A DNA stretch of 64,000 nucleotides. It comes from Rusavskia elegans. Taxonomy: Eukaryota > Ascomycota > Lecanoromycetes > Teloschistales > Teloschistaceae. The stretch spans positions 1-64,000 of the forward strand of contig SAUG01000090.1 of the NCBI GenBank assembly GCA_011316305.1, given 5' to 3'. Below the pieces are notes generated by a model. It made no database searches. It was not told the origin of the DNA and saw only the letters and a list, made by a program, of their open reading frames with translations. Positions within the stretch are counted from its first letter, which is position 1. The number at the start of each line of letters is the position of its first letter. The position numbers were made by a program, and so were the translations under genes. This document shows positions 45,739-57,478 of this stretch, in pieces.

Positions 45739-46029
45739 ATGACGAACCCAACTGCAAATAACGACCACAACACCGTAACGGAACCAGAACCGATTCCCAT
45801 TGAACAGATGAACTACGAAGATATTGTCAAGAGCTACACGAAGCTCACAGATCTCCTCGACTTACTCGAACGTCGCAAACCTCTCTTCAAGGATACATTA
45901 GGTGGATGCAAAGAATATAAAGATGATCTGGTGAACCTTATCGTTACGCTTGAGGTGCTCAAAGGTGAATTGCACGATGAGCTTTGGACGGATGATAGCC
46001 TTATGCAGTGGGAGTCGCCCACGCCATAG
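45739..46029 (+). CDS. small hypothetical acidic coiled-coil protein
   Basis: Frame of 96 residues from ATG 45739. After a polar leader with EPEPIPIEQ, a helix follows: YEDIVKSYTKLTDLLDLLERR, then KEYKDDLVNLIVTLEVLKGEL. It has no known motif. Its size and heptad-like Leu spacing suggest a short coiled coil. Whether it is expressed is unknown. Confidence 0.35.
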   Translation: MTNPTANNDHNTVTEPEPIPIEQMNYEDIVKSYTKLTDLLDLLERRKPLFKDTLGGCKEYKDDLVNLIVTLEVLKGELHDELWTDDSLMQWESPTP

Positions 46030-47483
46030 ATGGAAGAGGAGTTACTGGATGGAATGAGTGAGAACTGTTGCTGCAACTCTATGGAAGTGGAGATTTGATA
46101 TGCGGATTCGAGACGGCGCAATGTGGCTCCGGGGGTAAAAGACATCCACAAGCTCGTCCGTCAAGCTACGTATTACTTAAACATTTCTTTTCTGAATGAC
46201 ATCTAGCCTGGCCTCAGACAGCCTTGAAGTGCGTCAGTATGAGACTGCGACTTACATCACTGGATCGAGGGAGCCGTATATGTTGATCAGATTTTCTTGC
46301 ATACGCTTCATCATTTGCCCTGCGATGAGAGCACCGTCGCCTGGCCGACGGAATATGTTGAAGCGCCTTCTCTAAAAGCATAACCTCTTTCAATCCTTTG
46401 ATGTCTGAAATATCCTACATCAAGCACAAGCAAGGCGGCCCCCGAGAACGACAACAGCAGTAAGTAGCCCATCATCCACGCTTCATGCATCAAAGGCTGA
46501 GGTCGTTCAGATCACGCAGATTTTAAAGCCGTGATCATCTACACCTACCTGGCAGCAAACCGCATAGCAACATCCGAGAGCCATAAAGACAGCTATGACG
46601 AGTCCTACCGCAAATGTCAATCAGAATTCCCCTTATAGCCCAGAACCACTCTGGTGCTCTTGAATGAAATAAGAGGGCCCACTCTACGAATATATGGAGA
46701 TACAAGCGATTATCATGCTACTAGGGCGCCGCAAACATCACTTGAAAGATGTCTTAGGTGAAGGATCTAAACCCCTTATATACGAGCTAGGGAACCTTTC
46801 GGCCAAAATGGTTGCGCTCAAAGATTGTATGCGAATTGCACGAGTTTGGAGGCAGTAGTTGTCGAGGTGGTGATAGCGAGCCGGGGGAGTTTCGACAGGC
46901 AAGATCGGGTTGTTTGGCTGGTAGCAAATCTTATGGAAACCAGTCTTCTTGATTACAAACGTGTTTGCTCGAGATGCTAGATTGCGAGAAGAGCTGCTTG
47001 GGCTACCACGGTAGGAAAGACATCGGAGGGACCCTACAACAATCATCCGACTGATTTCTCGGGCAACGTTGTACACGTGATTACAGCCCACGAGACATTT
47101 TACATATGAATATGGCTCGAAATTAGCAGGAAACTTATTCCTAGAACAGACTTCGCACCGATGCCGATCCGTACAGCTTCAAGACCGTGAGATCGTGCAT
47201 ATATCTTGCTCCTGAAAGACAAGAACTGCCCCAACAGTCTTTCTCGGTCAATTTACCCTTAGCAGTAACATATCCCAGACCTTTAGCATCTGCTGTATAT
47301 CACATCTGGTAAACTCGATCTTCCACGATCCGAAGCACTTTTACCAGAATCACGTTTTTCTTGTCCCTATATCACTAATCGCCTATCTCACCATACCACT
47401 TCCCCATTCTCCTTCAAACTAACTCGATCAATCTTATTCCATCCCCCTCTTCCCGAACACAGGTTCTTATCAATCTGCTCATC
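46030..47483. other. 1.45-kb region without a supported gene
   Basis: A minus-strand stretch at about 47170-46900 reads HRCEVCSRNKFPANFEPYSY and then CLVGCNHVYNVAREISRM, with two CxxC/CxxxC pairs. It may be a remnant of a Cys-rich protein, but frame support is too weak for a gene call. Confidence 0.4.
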
Positions 47484-48117
47484 CTATTTTGATATCTTGT
47501 CGAACAGCTTCCCAAACTCCCCTTTCACAGCATCAGCTCCCTCTTTCGCCCCTACGGAACCGAGAGTCTCGAGGTGAGTGCGAAGGAGGCTTCTCAACTT
47601 TTGAAGCTTGTTGTGGCTTTGAATAAGGGGAGGGCGGGTTGACACTTTCAGTACCCTCGCTAGTGAATTTAGCAGTATCACATACACTCTGAAGGAGCAA
47701 GAACCCCTAATCTCGCAACAAACTCCACCACTATCTCCGAGACCTCCTCCACATCACATCACATCCGTCCCTCCCTCTTCCTTTCCCTTCCTTTCCCTTC
47801 CCTTCCCTTCCCTTCCCTTCCCTTCCCTTCCCTTCCCTTCCCTTCCCTTCCCTTCCCTTCCACTCCCCTCACCGCTACCCCATCTTCTCCATCCTCTCCA
47901 CCCACTCCCCAACAATCCCATAAAGCCTCCTCACTTCCTCCCTCAAACCATCCCCTTCTTCGCCCGGCGCCGCCCAAGCAAGGAGTTCGAGACGATTACC
48001 GAGAGTTTCTCCCAGGCTCTGCAGCTTGGTTCGCGGATCGGCTAGGGGGGCACGGGTGCGCATCCAGGTGGTGGTGGAGTGCATATCTGGTTCTAGGGAG
48101 GTGATGTAAGCGTCCAT
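47484..48117 (-). CDS. hypothetical gene region with two related short helical modules
   Basis: Minus strand. Module 1 (48117-47875) starts at an ATG and reads TRAPLADPRTKLQSLGETL, LELLAW and ends VGEWVERMEKMG. Module 2 (47687-47484) has no ATG and reads TRPPLIQSHNKLQKLRSLL, LETLGS and ends KLFDKISK. Both share TR-x-PL-x5-KLQ-x-L and a helical tail, so they are probably duplicates. A long CCTTC microsatellite lies between them. They could be separate small genes, or two exons with the repeat in an intron. No family is known to me. Confidence 0.35.
47776..47861 (+). repeat. (CCTTC)n microsatellite
   Basis: About sixteen nearly perfect CCTTC units (with TTTCC variants at the left end) on the plus strand. 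The complement encodes a spurious Gly-Lys-Glu repeat frame. It is a polypurine/polypyrimidine tract and likely length-variable. Confidence 0.95.
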
Positions 48118-49650
48118 TGTGTTTTTGAAGGGGGGAAGGAATAAGGATCTGGGAGGCTTAGAGAGGGGGGGGTCGGGTGAGAGGGTGGTGGGGTTGGTAT
48201 GCGCTCTGATTTGGTTTGTGGTTTTTTTTGGGGGTTTGGTTTCGAGGTGAGTTGATGTGGTGGTTGTCGAGTTGGTGTGGAGGATTTCAGGTACTGAGGG
48301 AAGGGAAGAGGTTGTGGGGAAAGATATGGAGATAATTTTCGGTGGATTGGACTTTGGTGCTTTTCTGTCGAGCGGTGAGTGATGGAGATGTGTGAAGGGT
48401 TTGATGAACTTTTTTCAATCTCTCTCTATATTATAAGTGACAATGTATAGAGTAAGGCTGCAGCAGTTATGATCCGCGTGAGACAACAGATCTCACTGAT
48501 ATAATTACAACATCAAAGACTAAACTTGGATGCTTACCGGAAGCCCAATGTATACTGTGAATTGTGAAGCATCTGCAACGCTTAGGCGGTATAGCGTCCG
48601 TAACATTGAACCAAAGACAGTGAGCACAACCTCCAATCCTCGGACCAGATCTTCATGAAATCAGCTCGTTGACTGTTGAATGCCTGAGGCCACAATGCCC
48701 TCGGGTATTTTTACGTGAGTGCTGTTTGTATATCATCAAAGATTAAATTGTAAGGGGAATATCACGGGCTGATTCTCATCGCTTCGACCACATAACGCCC
48801 CAGTTGATATATGTGAGAAGATGAAGGGCGACCGACATGCTTGGCCCCTACCTTGGCTCTTACTCGATATGGAGCCAGCTCCCATCGATGATTAAACACT
48901 TGACTCTATAGCAACGAATCCTTCTCCAACTTAGCTATCCTCCCCAACTTACTGTAGATTCCTCTCTTTCTTCGAATTATCAAGCTTTAACAATTGACCT
49001 GCCAGTGTTTTCCATACCATAAACTCCTCGTGCCACGGCTACCTCGGATAGATCACCCCTGACGAAAACGAAGGCGTAGGTAACCAGGTGGATAGGAAGC
49101 CTGATAAGCCGGCTGTATCTTAAACCAGTAAAGCAATAGCTGGCCGAAGAAGAGTACAACACAGTAAAATTGAGAACTACCTCCCAAAAGTCCCAGCACA
49201 TCTCCAATCCAGTTACCCCCCTCACCCCTTCACTGCACCTTACCTTCACTCCTCCAACCCCATCCCCTATTTAGCCGACTCGCCACTCGGCAAGGCATCT
49301 CCCGCCCCCCTGCCAAGCACCCTCCCCTCCCCATTCGTCCCCTCTCACATTCCTCAGCCTAAATATGTTTCAGCCATCTTCCTTAATCTCGCTAGCACCC
49401 TTTTCAGCTTGCTTAAAACCCCTGACTACGGCTGACGTTGAAATGACGATGTAACCATAAGCTTTATTTCTAGATGCCTATTCGTGCTAAGCTGGTGCCT
49501 GGAATAATACTAGCAATGGGGGTTTGGGGTAGTGTCGAGGGTATATGTAGCTGTGTGCTTCCCCTGTGAAGTCTGTGATATTTTGTGTTGTCTACGGGCA
49601 TTGCTGTGAATATTGTTGTGTCGTTGTACCACGTGTTTGAAGCAGGGAAT
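48118..49650. other. 1.5-kb region without a supported gene
   Basis: Only short frames without motifs. The right end contains the promoter of the next secreted-protein gene. Confidence 0.5.
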
Positions 49651-50851
49651 ATGCCTTTCAGCCTTCTCGCTACCGTTGCTGTTCTTGTAGGCGTCGCTAC
49701 CGCCAGTATCGGCGACGTCTGTCGCGCCCCTCAAGGTAGCGGCACGTGTAAATCGGAAAACAGCTGCACGACTGGTATGGATCATGTTCATCTCCTCAGC
49801 TACCCCAACCGTACAAAAACTAATGCGCCGTAACCCAGGCTTCACCGTCCTCGACGCCTGCCCCAACGACCCGGCCAGCGTCAAATGCTGCATCCAAGCC
49901 GCCTGCAAAGACAATTCCGGCCAATGCCTTGACAAATCTCGCAACTCGTGCGCCGGCGGAACTTGGAAAACGGATCTCTGTCCTGGAGGCAATAATGTAC
50001 AATGCTGCCAGAAGCCAACGACACCCAACCCTCCTGCGCCGGTATCCAACCCTTTCATTGACTATTTGCGCCGTTTGCATGACCTTGCGACGAAGTATAA
50101 GGGCGATCGACCGGCGAATCAGTTGGTGATGGAGTGGCTTCGGCATGAGGAATATAATGGGATTGAATGGAAAGCGCTGATTGGGGGTGTGGATGACGAT
50201 TTTACCGAATATGTGGAGAAAGCTGGCGTCTCGTCGATTGCCACTTTCAAGGATCCGGAATATGGTCTTGACATCAAGATCTCCCATCTTGGCGCCTGCA
50301 TGAATGGCGTTTTCGTCAAAGAGCCCGCGGGAGGTGCAGACACCAATCGAGCCGACGTCACGGGATGGGGTGGTGACTGGATGACGTTTTATGGGGAATG
50401 GCGACGCGATAGCGATGATGAGCCGAAAGGTGGAAAGTACTGTTTGGACCATATGTGCAATGCGGTGGACGACACGACGTTCAAGTTGAGGGACCTCGTG
50501 GAAGACGCCGACTGCTACAACGTTGGGATGCGTTTGCGAGCGAACCCCAGTCTGAACATTGCCGATGAGATGGAAAGGGTTCTTGCTGGGGGATATAAGA
50601 CGAGGATGAAAAGTTTCGTTGAAGGGCGCTTCAAGGATCGGGCGACTGCGCAGGCGATTGCGAAAAGCATGTTGTTGCCCGGGAATGATGTGACGGTGAA
50701 TGCTGGGAGGATTCGACTGATACAACAGAATGGTGGCTTCTTCGTCAAGCTGCCGTTGTGGTTGTCGGATGAGGATATGAATGACTTGACAAAGGGGTTT
50801 GCCGATCGGCTGTTTGGTATTGTGCAGCTGGAGAACGCCGCTTCCAAGTAA
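49651..50851 (+). CDS. secreted Cys-rich protein with unknown C-terminal domain
   Basis: Two exons: 49651-49774 and 49839-50851, giving 378 residues. The 64-bp intron joins SCTTG to FTVLDACPND. Signal peptide: FSLLATVAVLVGVATAS. The first 100 residues hold a repeated Cys module: CRAPQGSGTCKS, CTTGFTVLDACPNDP, VKCCIQAAC, GQCLDK, CAGGTWK, LCPGGNNVQCC. This module is common at the front of fungal cell-wall-active secreted proteins. A Pro-rich linker follows. Then comes a domain with YLRRLHDLATKYK, RHEEYNGIEWKALIGG, HLGACMNGVF and VTGWGGDWMTFYGEW. I do not recognise its activity. The HLGA and GWGGD blocks, well separated, look like functional residues. Confidence 0.75.
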
Positions 50852-52059
50852 TGTATGTTAGCTATGTACAGTAGTAGATTCTGTCATGTGTATTTGAGTC
50901 AGTCGATTGTCACCGATGAGCCGGTGCTCTTCGCACATACCCCAACGTTCCTCCTCCCCTGCTGGACCGCGGCCTGGAATGCTAATGAAGCATGGGAGTC
51001 AACTCCCAAAGGAGGATATACTCCCGGCACGGACTAGCCTCAAGGACGAGTTCTCTGATGTAGTGTATCATCTCAGGAGATAGTCTCACATACATGAGGT
51101 CAATGAACCGGCGATACCCGATCTCTTGTAGTTGCTTGTGCGTCAAGGGTCGCTGCCTCCGGTTGTGGAAGTTTCTGGCCATGGCTTGCATCCGAAGGTT
51201 CCTGGAATGCTCCTGGGACGTACGAGGAGATCTCATTCTTGTCATGTTCGAAAGGAATTTGCGGTGGAATGTGCTCTGGTGCTTGTTCTGGCGAGAGTGC
51301 TACAACGCGTTCGGGTAGTGCTTTGAGGTATGCTCTAGAAAATGCTCTTGGGTAATGCGATATGCTCCGTGAGATACTCTGGGGGTTGTACTGAGAGGGG
51401 GCGGTGCAATGAAATGGGGTTGGAGTTGAAAGTCTGAAAATTTCGGTGATTGAAGCCCGAGGATGTGAAAAGTGGTTGTGTTGGTAGCTGGTCTGAGGAG
51501 TATCGAGGAAAGAGCAGTAGAGATCGTGGGAAGGGGCGACTCACCATAGCAACTGGGTGACGTTGCACACATACGATCAATACAAGAACACTCTCAAACG
51601 TGAGAGACAGCTGAACTTGCTTAAGATACACCCTCGAATGGTTGCGTCGGACCACCATAGGATCGTGTCGCGCTGACAGTGACTCGCCTTCTTGACATCC
51701 CAAATACACCGCACCAGACCGAATCCATGCTTTGCGATATCGAACTGGTGTAGCTGGCCTGATGAGACATAGGCAATGCTTGTAGTGCTGTTCGACATGT
51801 GGGAAATCTCGGGATGTGGTAAATTGGTATGGGTATGAGGTACGATGTTGGACTGTTCCTCCCAGATCAAAAGTCTGTGAACCCTCTACTTTCCTGGTTG
51901 ACGCATGATACGTGGTGAAGTATTCGTAGCGGGGCCCTCTTTCTGAAGTTTCTTCTTATTCACCACGGCGAGGTCGAGAACAGGAGAAGAAACCGACCTT
52001 CCCCCTCACATTCGAGTTATTGTGGATGATTGTGGCAAAGGCACATAGCCACCAGACGT
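50852..52059. other. 1.2-kb region, no resolved gene
   Basis: On the minus strand, near 51310-51110, a frame reads LKALPERVVALSPEQAPEH and IPFEHDKNEISSYVPGAFQ with natural-looking composition, and around 51100 FIDLMYVRLSPEMIHYIREL in another frame. At 51870-51580 another frame reads IAYVSSGQLHQFDIAKHGF. These may be exons of one gene, but I found no consistent splice chain. Confidence 0.4.
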
Positions 52060-52843
52060 CTACAGCTCCTTTTCGACCTCGACCTTGACTGTGTCCTTGT
52101 GCTTGACCTCCCAAGTCTTCCACGTGCCGTTGTTCCACAGACCTCCTAACCAGTCTTGCCATCCGTAGCCTTGCGCCAGGTTTCCATTCTTTGCCCTCTC
52201 CTCCCGTATCTTCCAGAACAACGTCCCGTCGTACATTGTTCTCAAGTCTTCTTTCCACAGTCGCCCGTCTCTTTGCAGCAACAGCCAGGTTGTCCACCAC
52301 TCCATAGCGGCGAAGGTCCAGCCTGCAGGGTCGGCAGCCACACGGTTCTTAGCGTGTAGGCGGAACAAGTCGCCCACTCCCAGACTGCCCTCTTGCCCCT
52401 TGGTGCCCAGCGGACTGTTTCTGTTGGCCTCGCTGACGTTCTTGGTTCCGCTGGAGTCCATCTTGTCAAACACCTCATGGAAGAGCACCAGCCGGAGGTT
52501 CCCTTCAGAGCTGTAGACGCCGGTGTCGGAGCCGTGCTTCGCTTTGTGGATAGTGTCGGTGTAGATGCGGAACAAAGGGTCGGGGAGCCAACTGTGGCCG
52601 AGGGTGGTCGGGTAGGAGAAGAAGAGGTTGATGAGGAGACCGCCGAGGGAGAAGGGAATACAGAAGCCGAGGTCGCGGAAGCCGCGATAGATCTCGACTG
52701 GTGTGATGATACTAGGAAGGAGGGTCAGATGGAGTGCTGAAGATCTGGTGTAGAAGGGATCAGAGGGCATACGAGTCATTGTTGTAGTCCCAGAAAGCGA
52801 CGTGCAGCTGGAGAGCCGTCAAATTGGCAGCGAGATTCGACAT
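52060..52843 (-). CDS. caleosin / peroxygenase family protein
   Basis: Lipid-droplet or ER-associated heme peroxygenase of the caleosin family, which oxygenates unsaturated fatty acids using hydroperoxides. Two exons: 52843-52773 and 52711-52060, giving 240 residues (61-bp intron within the EF-hand). His14 precedes the calcium-binding loop DYNNDSIITPVE (Asp19, Asn21, Asp23, Glu30), followed by IYRGFRDLGF. A membrane-binding hydrophobic stretch with a proline-rich turn follows (GGLLINLFFSYPTT, WLPDPLF). The second heme-ligand candidate is His83 in HKAKHGSD. Next are the usual GVYSSEGNLRLVLFHEVFDK and EWWTTWLLL segments, then YDGTLFWKI. Both histidines and the loop are intact, so it is probably active. 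Confidence 0.9.
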
Positions 52844-53616
52844 GGTGAGGATTGTAGACTGGCTTCTTCGGTCGTCTCCCACAACGATCGATTGTCTGGC
52901 GGGTGGTGATTCTCCAGCAGTTTATGTTTATCGAGGAGGGTGGAAGTGGTCAAGAAGCATGTGAAAATGGATGCCATCAGGACCCCAGCATGATGTCGTC
53001 ATGATGCAATCTGACAGCGAGTCTTTGGCTCGTCTCAATGGTCGGGTGAGACACGAGCCACGGAAAATATGAGAGTAAATCAATGGCGAGGGTGCGCTGA
53101 TAGCCCGAAGTAGTAAATGCGTGTGGAGTGCTCTCAACAATTCAATACATTGATTGTACAGTGCACGTGAAATGACGTCATGCTTCTTTGGGAACACGGT
53201 GGGACGCGGGACGCATATTGTTCACGGCTTTGGAACAGATGCTCGAATCTGCCACCCAGGATGTAACGCCCATCGTCATCTTTTGCCAGAAGCCTCGTGG
53301 ACCAGAGAAGCTGAATACTAGAAAAGTCTTCTTATCGCGAGCTGATCGTGATCGTTGCTCAACATGTCACACCACTGTCCACCCTCTCGTCGAGGTTGAG
53401 AGGGTAACGGCTTCGTTTAGGGCATTGGCCTTGGGAAAAATATGGAAGAGCAAGCGTAAGTAAATGTGAACCCCGATGTCGCACGTTCTTGGGCTTCTTT
53501 GACGCTGAGCTTGCACATGAACTTTGAACGTGGCGAGTACATCCTTCAAGGGTGAGGTTGATGCATCACGAAGTCCGAATGTAACGTGGAAATCTGGTGG
53601 ATAGATAGCTACGCAT
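52844..53616. other. intergenic region, no supported gene
   Basis: About 770 bp; it includes the caleosin promoter. A 91-codon plus frame at 53188-53463 has no motif. Confidence 0.45.
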
Positions 53617-53811
53617 ATGGCTGCGTACAATGATGACTTCGAGGACGTTCGGTTGCTGCTAAGCTATGAAGCTGATCAGCGTATCAAAGATGTTGGCGGC
53701 GAGACGGGACTTGACTGTGTGCATGTCAAAGCGAAGGGTTTTATCCCTTCACTAGAAGGTTGGGAGAGTCAAAAACAGTGTCATACGAGAACGATACTAT
53801 TCACCTCGTGA
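53617..53811 (+). pseudogene. isolated ankyrin-repeat fragment
   Basis: A 64-codon frame opens AAYNDDFEDVRLLLSYEADQ followed by IKDVGGETGLDCVHVKAKG, matching an ankyrin repeat consensus (AA..D..DVRLLL..GAD...KD..G.T.L). Only one repeat and part of a second are visible, and the rest of the frame degenerates. No start context or flanking repeats were found, so it is probably a remnant of a larger ankyrin protein, such as the tail of a fungal NLR-like or HET-associated gene. Confidence 0.55.
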
Positions 53812-54023
53812 TTTGCGTCTCAGCAAAACAACTTGGAATTCAGATTTGCGAAGAAAAGCATACTAGTACATGCAACAACAAGCAAAATAATAACAATTCG
53901 ACGCGGTTAATCGTTCACACAATCTTCCTCCGCTCCAAACCAAAGAACCTGCCCTATCAATCGAGATGCAGGGCGAACAGCAATTGGTAACTCGATAAGG
54001 GACATCGTCCTGACCATTGCGCA

Positions 54024-55640
54024 TCAGTCCAGGACGGCTAGGTAGGTTAACCCATGAATTTTGACCCAAAGGACACGGTTCTTGTCCACGTGTGACTTGT
54101 CCACGGCGCTCTCGACTCCTTGGGAAGAAGTCCACATGTACTCCTTACGACCGCGGCTCCAGCGAACGCGGACTCGTGGGACTGGAGCTTTCTCGACGGG
54201 TTTCTCCTCGATGCGAAGGCCGCCCATTTTGTCCGCTAGGGAGCCGGTGCCCCTGCTGTAAGACTGCTGTGGTGGGACCTTTGATGCCGAAGATTTGGAT
54301 GCTGAAGGAGTTGCAGTATCTTTTCCCTTGGATGGATCCGGAGCAAGGTTTCTGGCTTTGCCACCAGTCGATGACTAGACAACGCCTTGCGATTAATTAG
54401 TCCTCTTGATGTGCTATGGGAAAACGTACTTGGGTTGCTGGTTTTGTCCACTTAGTGTCTCTGTTACGAAAGGGATGACTTCCAGGATCTTCCTCCACCT
54501 GAGTCATGAGGTACAACATGCATTCTCGAAGAGTCACCTTATCTATGAAGGCTCGATGATCCTGATTGGCTGCGGGATTACAAGGGATAAAGTTGGTATC
54601 GTGGTGAATGGCATTCGAGTAATAAAGCACGTTCCTCTCAGTCCCGTGAGCTATGTTAACTCTCAATTAGCCCTGACTGTCATATTCTCGCTGGAACTAT
54701 CTGTTCTAGGCAAGTGTACTGGTAAGGACTTACAAACGCCGTTCGCGGCAGCCCACGCACCGGTAAGTCTGTGGGTTTCCTGTTTGAAGAAGACGGTTTC
54801 ATCGTAGGTTGACAAAAAGCCGTACTGGTAGTCGTGCAACTTCATGTAATTTGCAACTTGCCCTATAAACATCAGCCATCAACAACAGAACATGGGGCGG
54901 CCGTGAATGTGATTTACCTGCGCAAAGAGTGAAAGTTTGCTCGAATTCCTCGCGAGTAGGGCGGTCAGGGTCATTCTCGGACATCAGTCTCCTAAGGTTC
55001 AAGGTCCATGGCGTCTTCATTTCACCTGCAACCTTGGAGACACTGTTCTGGTCCCAAATTGTAACGTCTGGGACTCCAGAATCTCGATCTCCCTGCCAGT
55101 CTCCAAAATACAAATGCATTTGTAGCTCCGAGCCAACACAAGTCATGACTTGTCCTACTTGTTGCAGGAAGCGACCAGTGACACCGACTTCGCTGGCACA
55201 TTTGACGCGCTCCCTGATGGAAGAATCACGGTCAGCATGATGCGATCAAGAATGTAGAGTTTCAGAGCACATGTAATCGAAGACGCAGACTCTTCGAATG
55301 TCTCAGCCAAGCCATGGACCTTCTTATGTCGAATCGCGATTTATACATATTTTGATGAGCGCGCTAGGGCAAAGGAAATTTTGGAATGCACCATTGAGCC
55401 TAGGGCTTACCTGTTGATAAGATCATGCTCCCAGGTGAGAACACTTTGTGATCCTGCCCATGGTTGACTATGAAAGTTCTCGCGCACTTCCCTTTCAAAG
55501 CTGTCCCACTTAGCCATAAGGCCGATGAACGTCTGAGGCGAGGTGCTTCTGCTGTTTGTCCTCTGAGGATTTTGCAAGAGCGAAGGTATACGACGTTTAG
55601 TGAGGTCTTCCGCGGTAAGAGTTCGTGGAGGTGCTGCCAT
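54024..55640 (-). CDS. PD-(D/E)XK nuclease-fold-like fungal protein
   Basis: Five exons: 55640-55411, 55213-54918, 54862-54761, 54650-54430 and 54374-54024, giving 399 residues, all in frame. The start is MAAPPRTLTAEDL. The central domain resembles the restriction-endonuclease-like fold: VPDVTIWDQ (Asp126), then 14 residues later GEMKTPW (Glu141, Lys143), the D...ExK pattern. After FTLCAGQVANYMKLHDYQYG comes GFLSTYDETVFFKQ, a block I associate with lineage-expanded fungal proteins that pair this core with kinases or effectors. The C-terminus is a Ser/Lys-rich linker and a basic VRVRWSRGRKEYMW tail. The first intron (197 bp) is long and could hide a small exon. Whether it cuts DNA is unknown. 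Confidence 0.7.
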
Positions 55641-56483
55641 GTTGATTTCTGGAAAGTGCTTTGTATGCAAGGGTTGCTGGGGGCTTGCTGGCTGGAAACA
55701 TAGGTAGGGACATGTTGCTTATATATCTGAGCGAACAGAGGAGCGTGTAAGTTCAAAGTACGTTCCCTCGATCGGCTAGGTGGAGAAGAAGCCGGAGAGA
55801 GCTTGGAATGTAGAGTTTCATGATGAAACCGATTCCAAGTGTAGCGCGCGCTTTGCCGGATTGCCGGATTCCGCATATAAAACCTGTTCTGTTTGAATTC
55901 AGGAGAGAGGAGCATGCGCTGTTGTTGTAGCCGCCGGAGGGCAGGCTTTTTTTGGATACTGCCAGTGAACTTGGTATAAGCTTTCCCGGAATCGACGTAG
56001 ATCAGTTTAGTGTACGCGGTACTCGATTAAGACAGAATTTACCTTAAGGATGTGATTATGTTTCATGAAAGCAAGTTACATCACGCGATGTCTAATCATT
56101 GGAGAAGATCGCTCGCATGATGATGCGGTCAATGTAATGACTTTGGGCGATATATTTTATGGCATCCGGAAGGAACGAAGAGATTCTAGACAATGCTTTG
56201 TCAGCTAGCGTACGCCCCCGGCTCACCAGGCAAGGGTATTCCATACTTCATCTTTTGATTAAAGTGCCACTTTGAGCTTGACTAGCAGCTACACATCGAA
56301 GTTTGAGCACCCGTTAGCACGATGCCTTGTGTGGAGCTACCCGTTGTCATATGCCACCCGTCGCAGTTGGCTTGTAACATGACATGACATGATATACCGA
56401 GTATGATAAGGCTGAAGCAAAACGCAGTGTAGCAAACCAAGAAGTAGGAAAATCTTTCTAGATATTTCGTCCGAAAGTCTTAA
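55641..56483. other. intergenic region, no supported gene
   Basis: About 840 bp between two same-strand genes. No reliable frame. It should include the nuclease-like gene promoter. Confidence 0.5.
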
Positions 56484-57478
56484 TCACCACTTTGGTTCCG
56501 CCCAGTCACGAGCCAAGTTCCACCTGAAGTACTGGTACCGTGACCATACTGGATTCGCGGATCGTTCAGAATCGTACGATGCGCTTTCCATGTCGATGAT
56601 GTAACTGTCAACAGGTGAATGAGTTTGCTTCTGAAAGCTTTCCTGCTGCCGATATCTAGGGAATGCTCACCACTTATGATTTGTCTTATTCCACATCAAG
56701 TTCTCTAATCTGGCATCGCCATGCATCACGCCAAGCCCTTTTAGTTCCCTGCCACCCTGTGAGTATGACGAATGTAATGATGGGGGTCGACATACAGATA
56801 CGATGCTTGGAAAGCACTTCGAACTTCATCCCGCTGCTGCTTATTGAATACTCGCTCGTCCCAAAACAAAATGATATCCAGCGGCTCAGCGTCCAGTTTG
56901 GTCATGAGAATGTATACGATGTACCCTCCAGGCATCCACCATTGCTTATTTTCACCCCATTGTTCTTCGAATCCGGGCTTGCCCTTGGAATTCAGCAGCG
57001 AGACATCTTGCACATCGATCTTGACTGCGAGGAGGCTTGGTGTTACAGAGCAGCGAGCAGCAGTAAGCCTCTGGAGAATCTCTATCTCGTTCTTGGTCGC
57101 ACTATTGAGCCGCATTCCGGAGGCATCTTTCGCCCGCTGTCGTGGATCGTTGCTTGGAGGCAGACGATGAGGCATCCTTGGCGAGACCCGTCAGCTGAAG
57201 TCCGAGAACTACAGTGCTCTAATACTTATGTACTCAATGCGAATTTTGACGATAGCCATGTTGCCAACCTGAGGTCCTCGGATTTGCACACATTCGTAGA
57301 CGGCATGAGCCTCGTGTGGCTGCCAATCTTCTTCTTCATCTCGTTCGAACTCGCTCGAACCTTCCCAAGGCTTCTCCGATAGCTTTTTGGTCAGCTGCCA
57401 TCGATTGTCGTCAGGGAAAGTGACCACATGGCGGTCGAGGGAATCTGCAAGGATCAAAGGTCTGCGACATCCACCCAT
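56484..57478 (-). CDS. minimal protein-kinase-like / phosphotransferase-like protein
   Basis: Four exons: 57478-57234, 57176-56802, 56748-56671 and 56604-56484, giving 272 residues with consistent phases (introns 57, 53 and 66 bp). It belongs to a fungal family of short kinase-like proteins. VYECVQ and AIVKIRIE supply the ATP-site Lys78. NEIEILQRL is the helix that usually gives the partner Glu. PGGYIVYILMTKL is the hinge. HGDARLENLMW (His216, Asp218, Asn223) is the catalytic loop, and YIIDMESA replaces the DFG element with IDME. The glycine-rich loop is weak. The small size and lack of a full C-lobe suggest a pseudokinase or small-molecule phosphotransferase. It lies 0.8 kb from the nuclease-like gene, same strand. 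Confidence 0.75.

Noticed and set aside
47760..47977. 72-codon minus frame with Gly-Lys-Glu repeats
   Set aside because: Translation of the CCTTC microsatellite complement.
49820..50725. 301-codon minus frame
   Set aside because: Antisense shadow of the secreted Cys-rich gene, which has signal peptide, intron and domain support.
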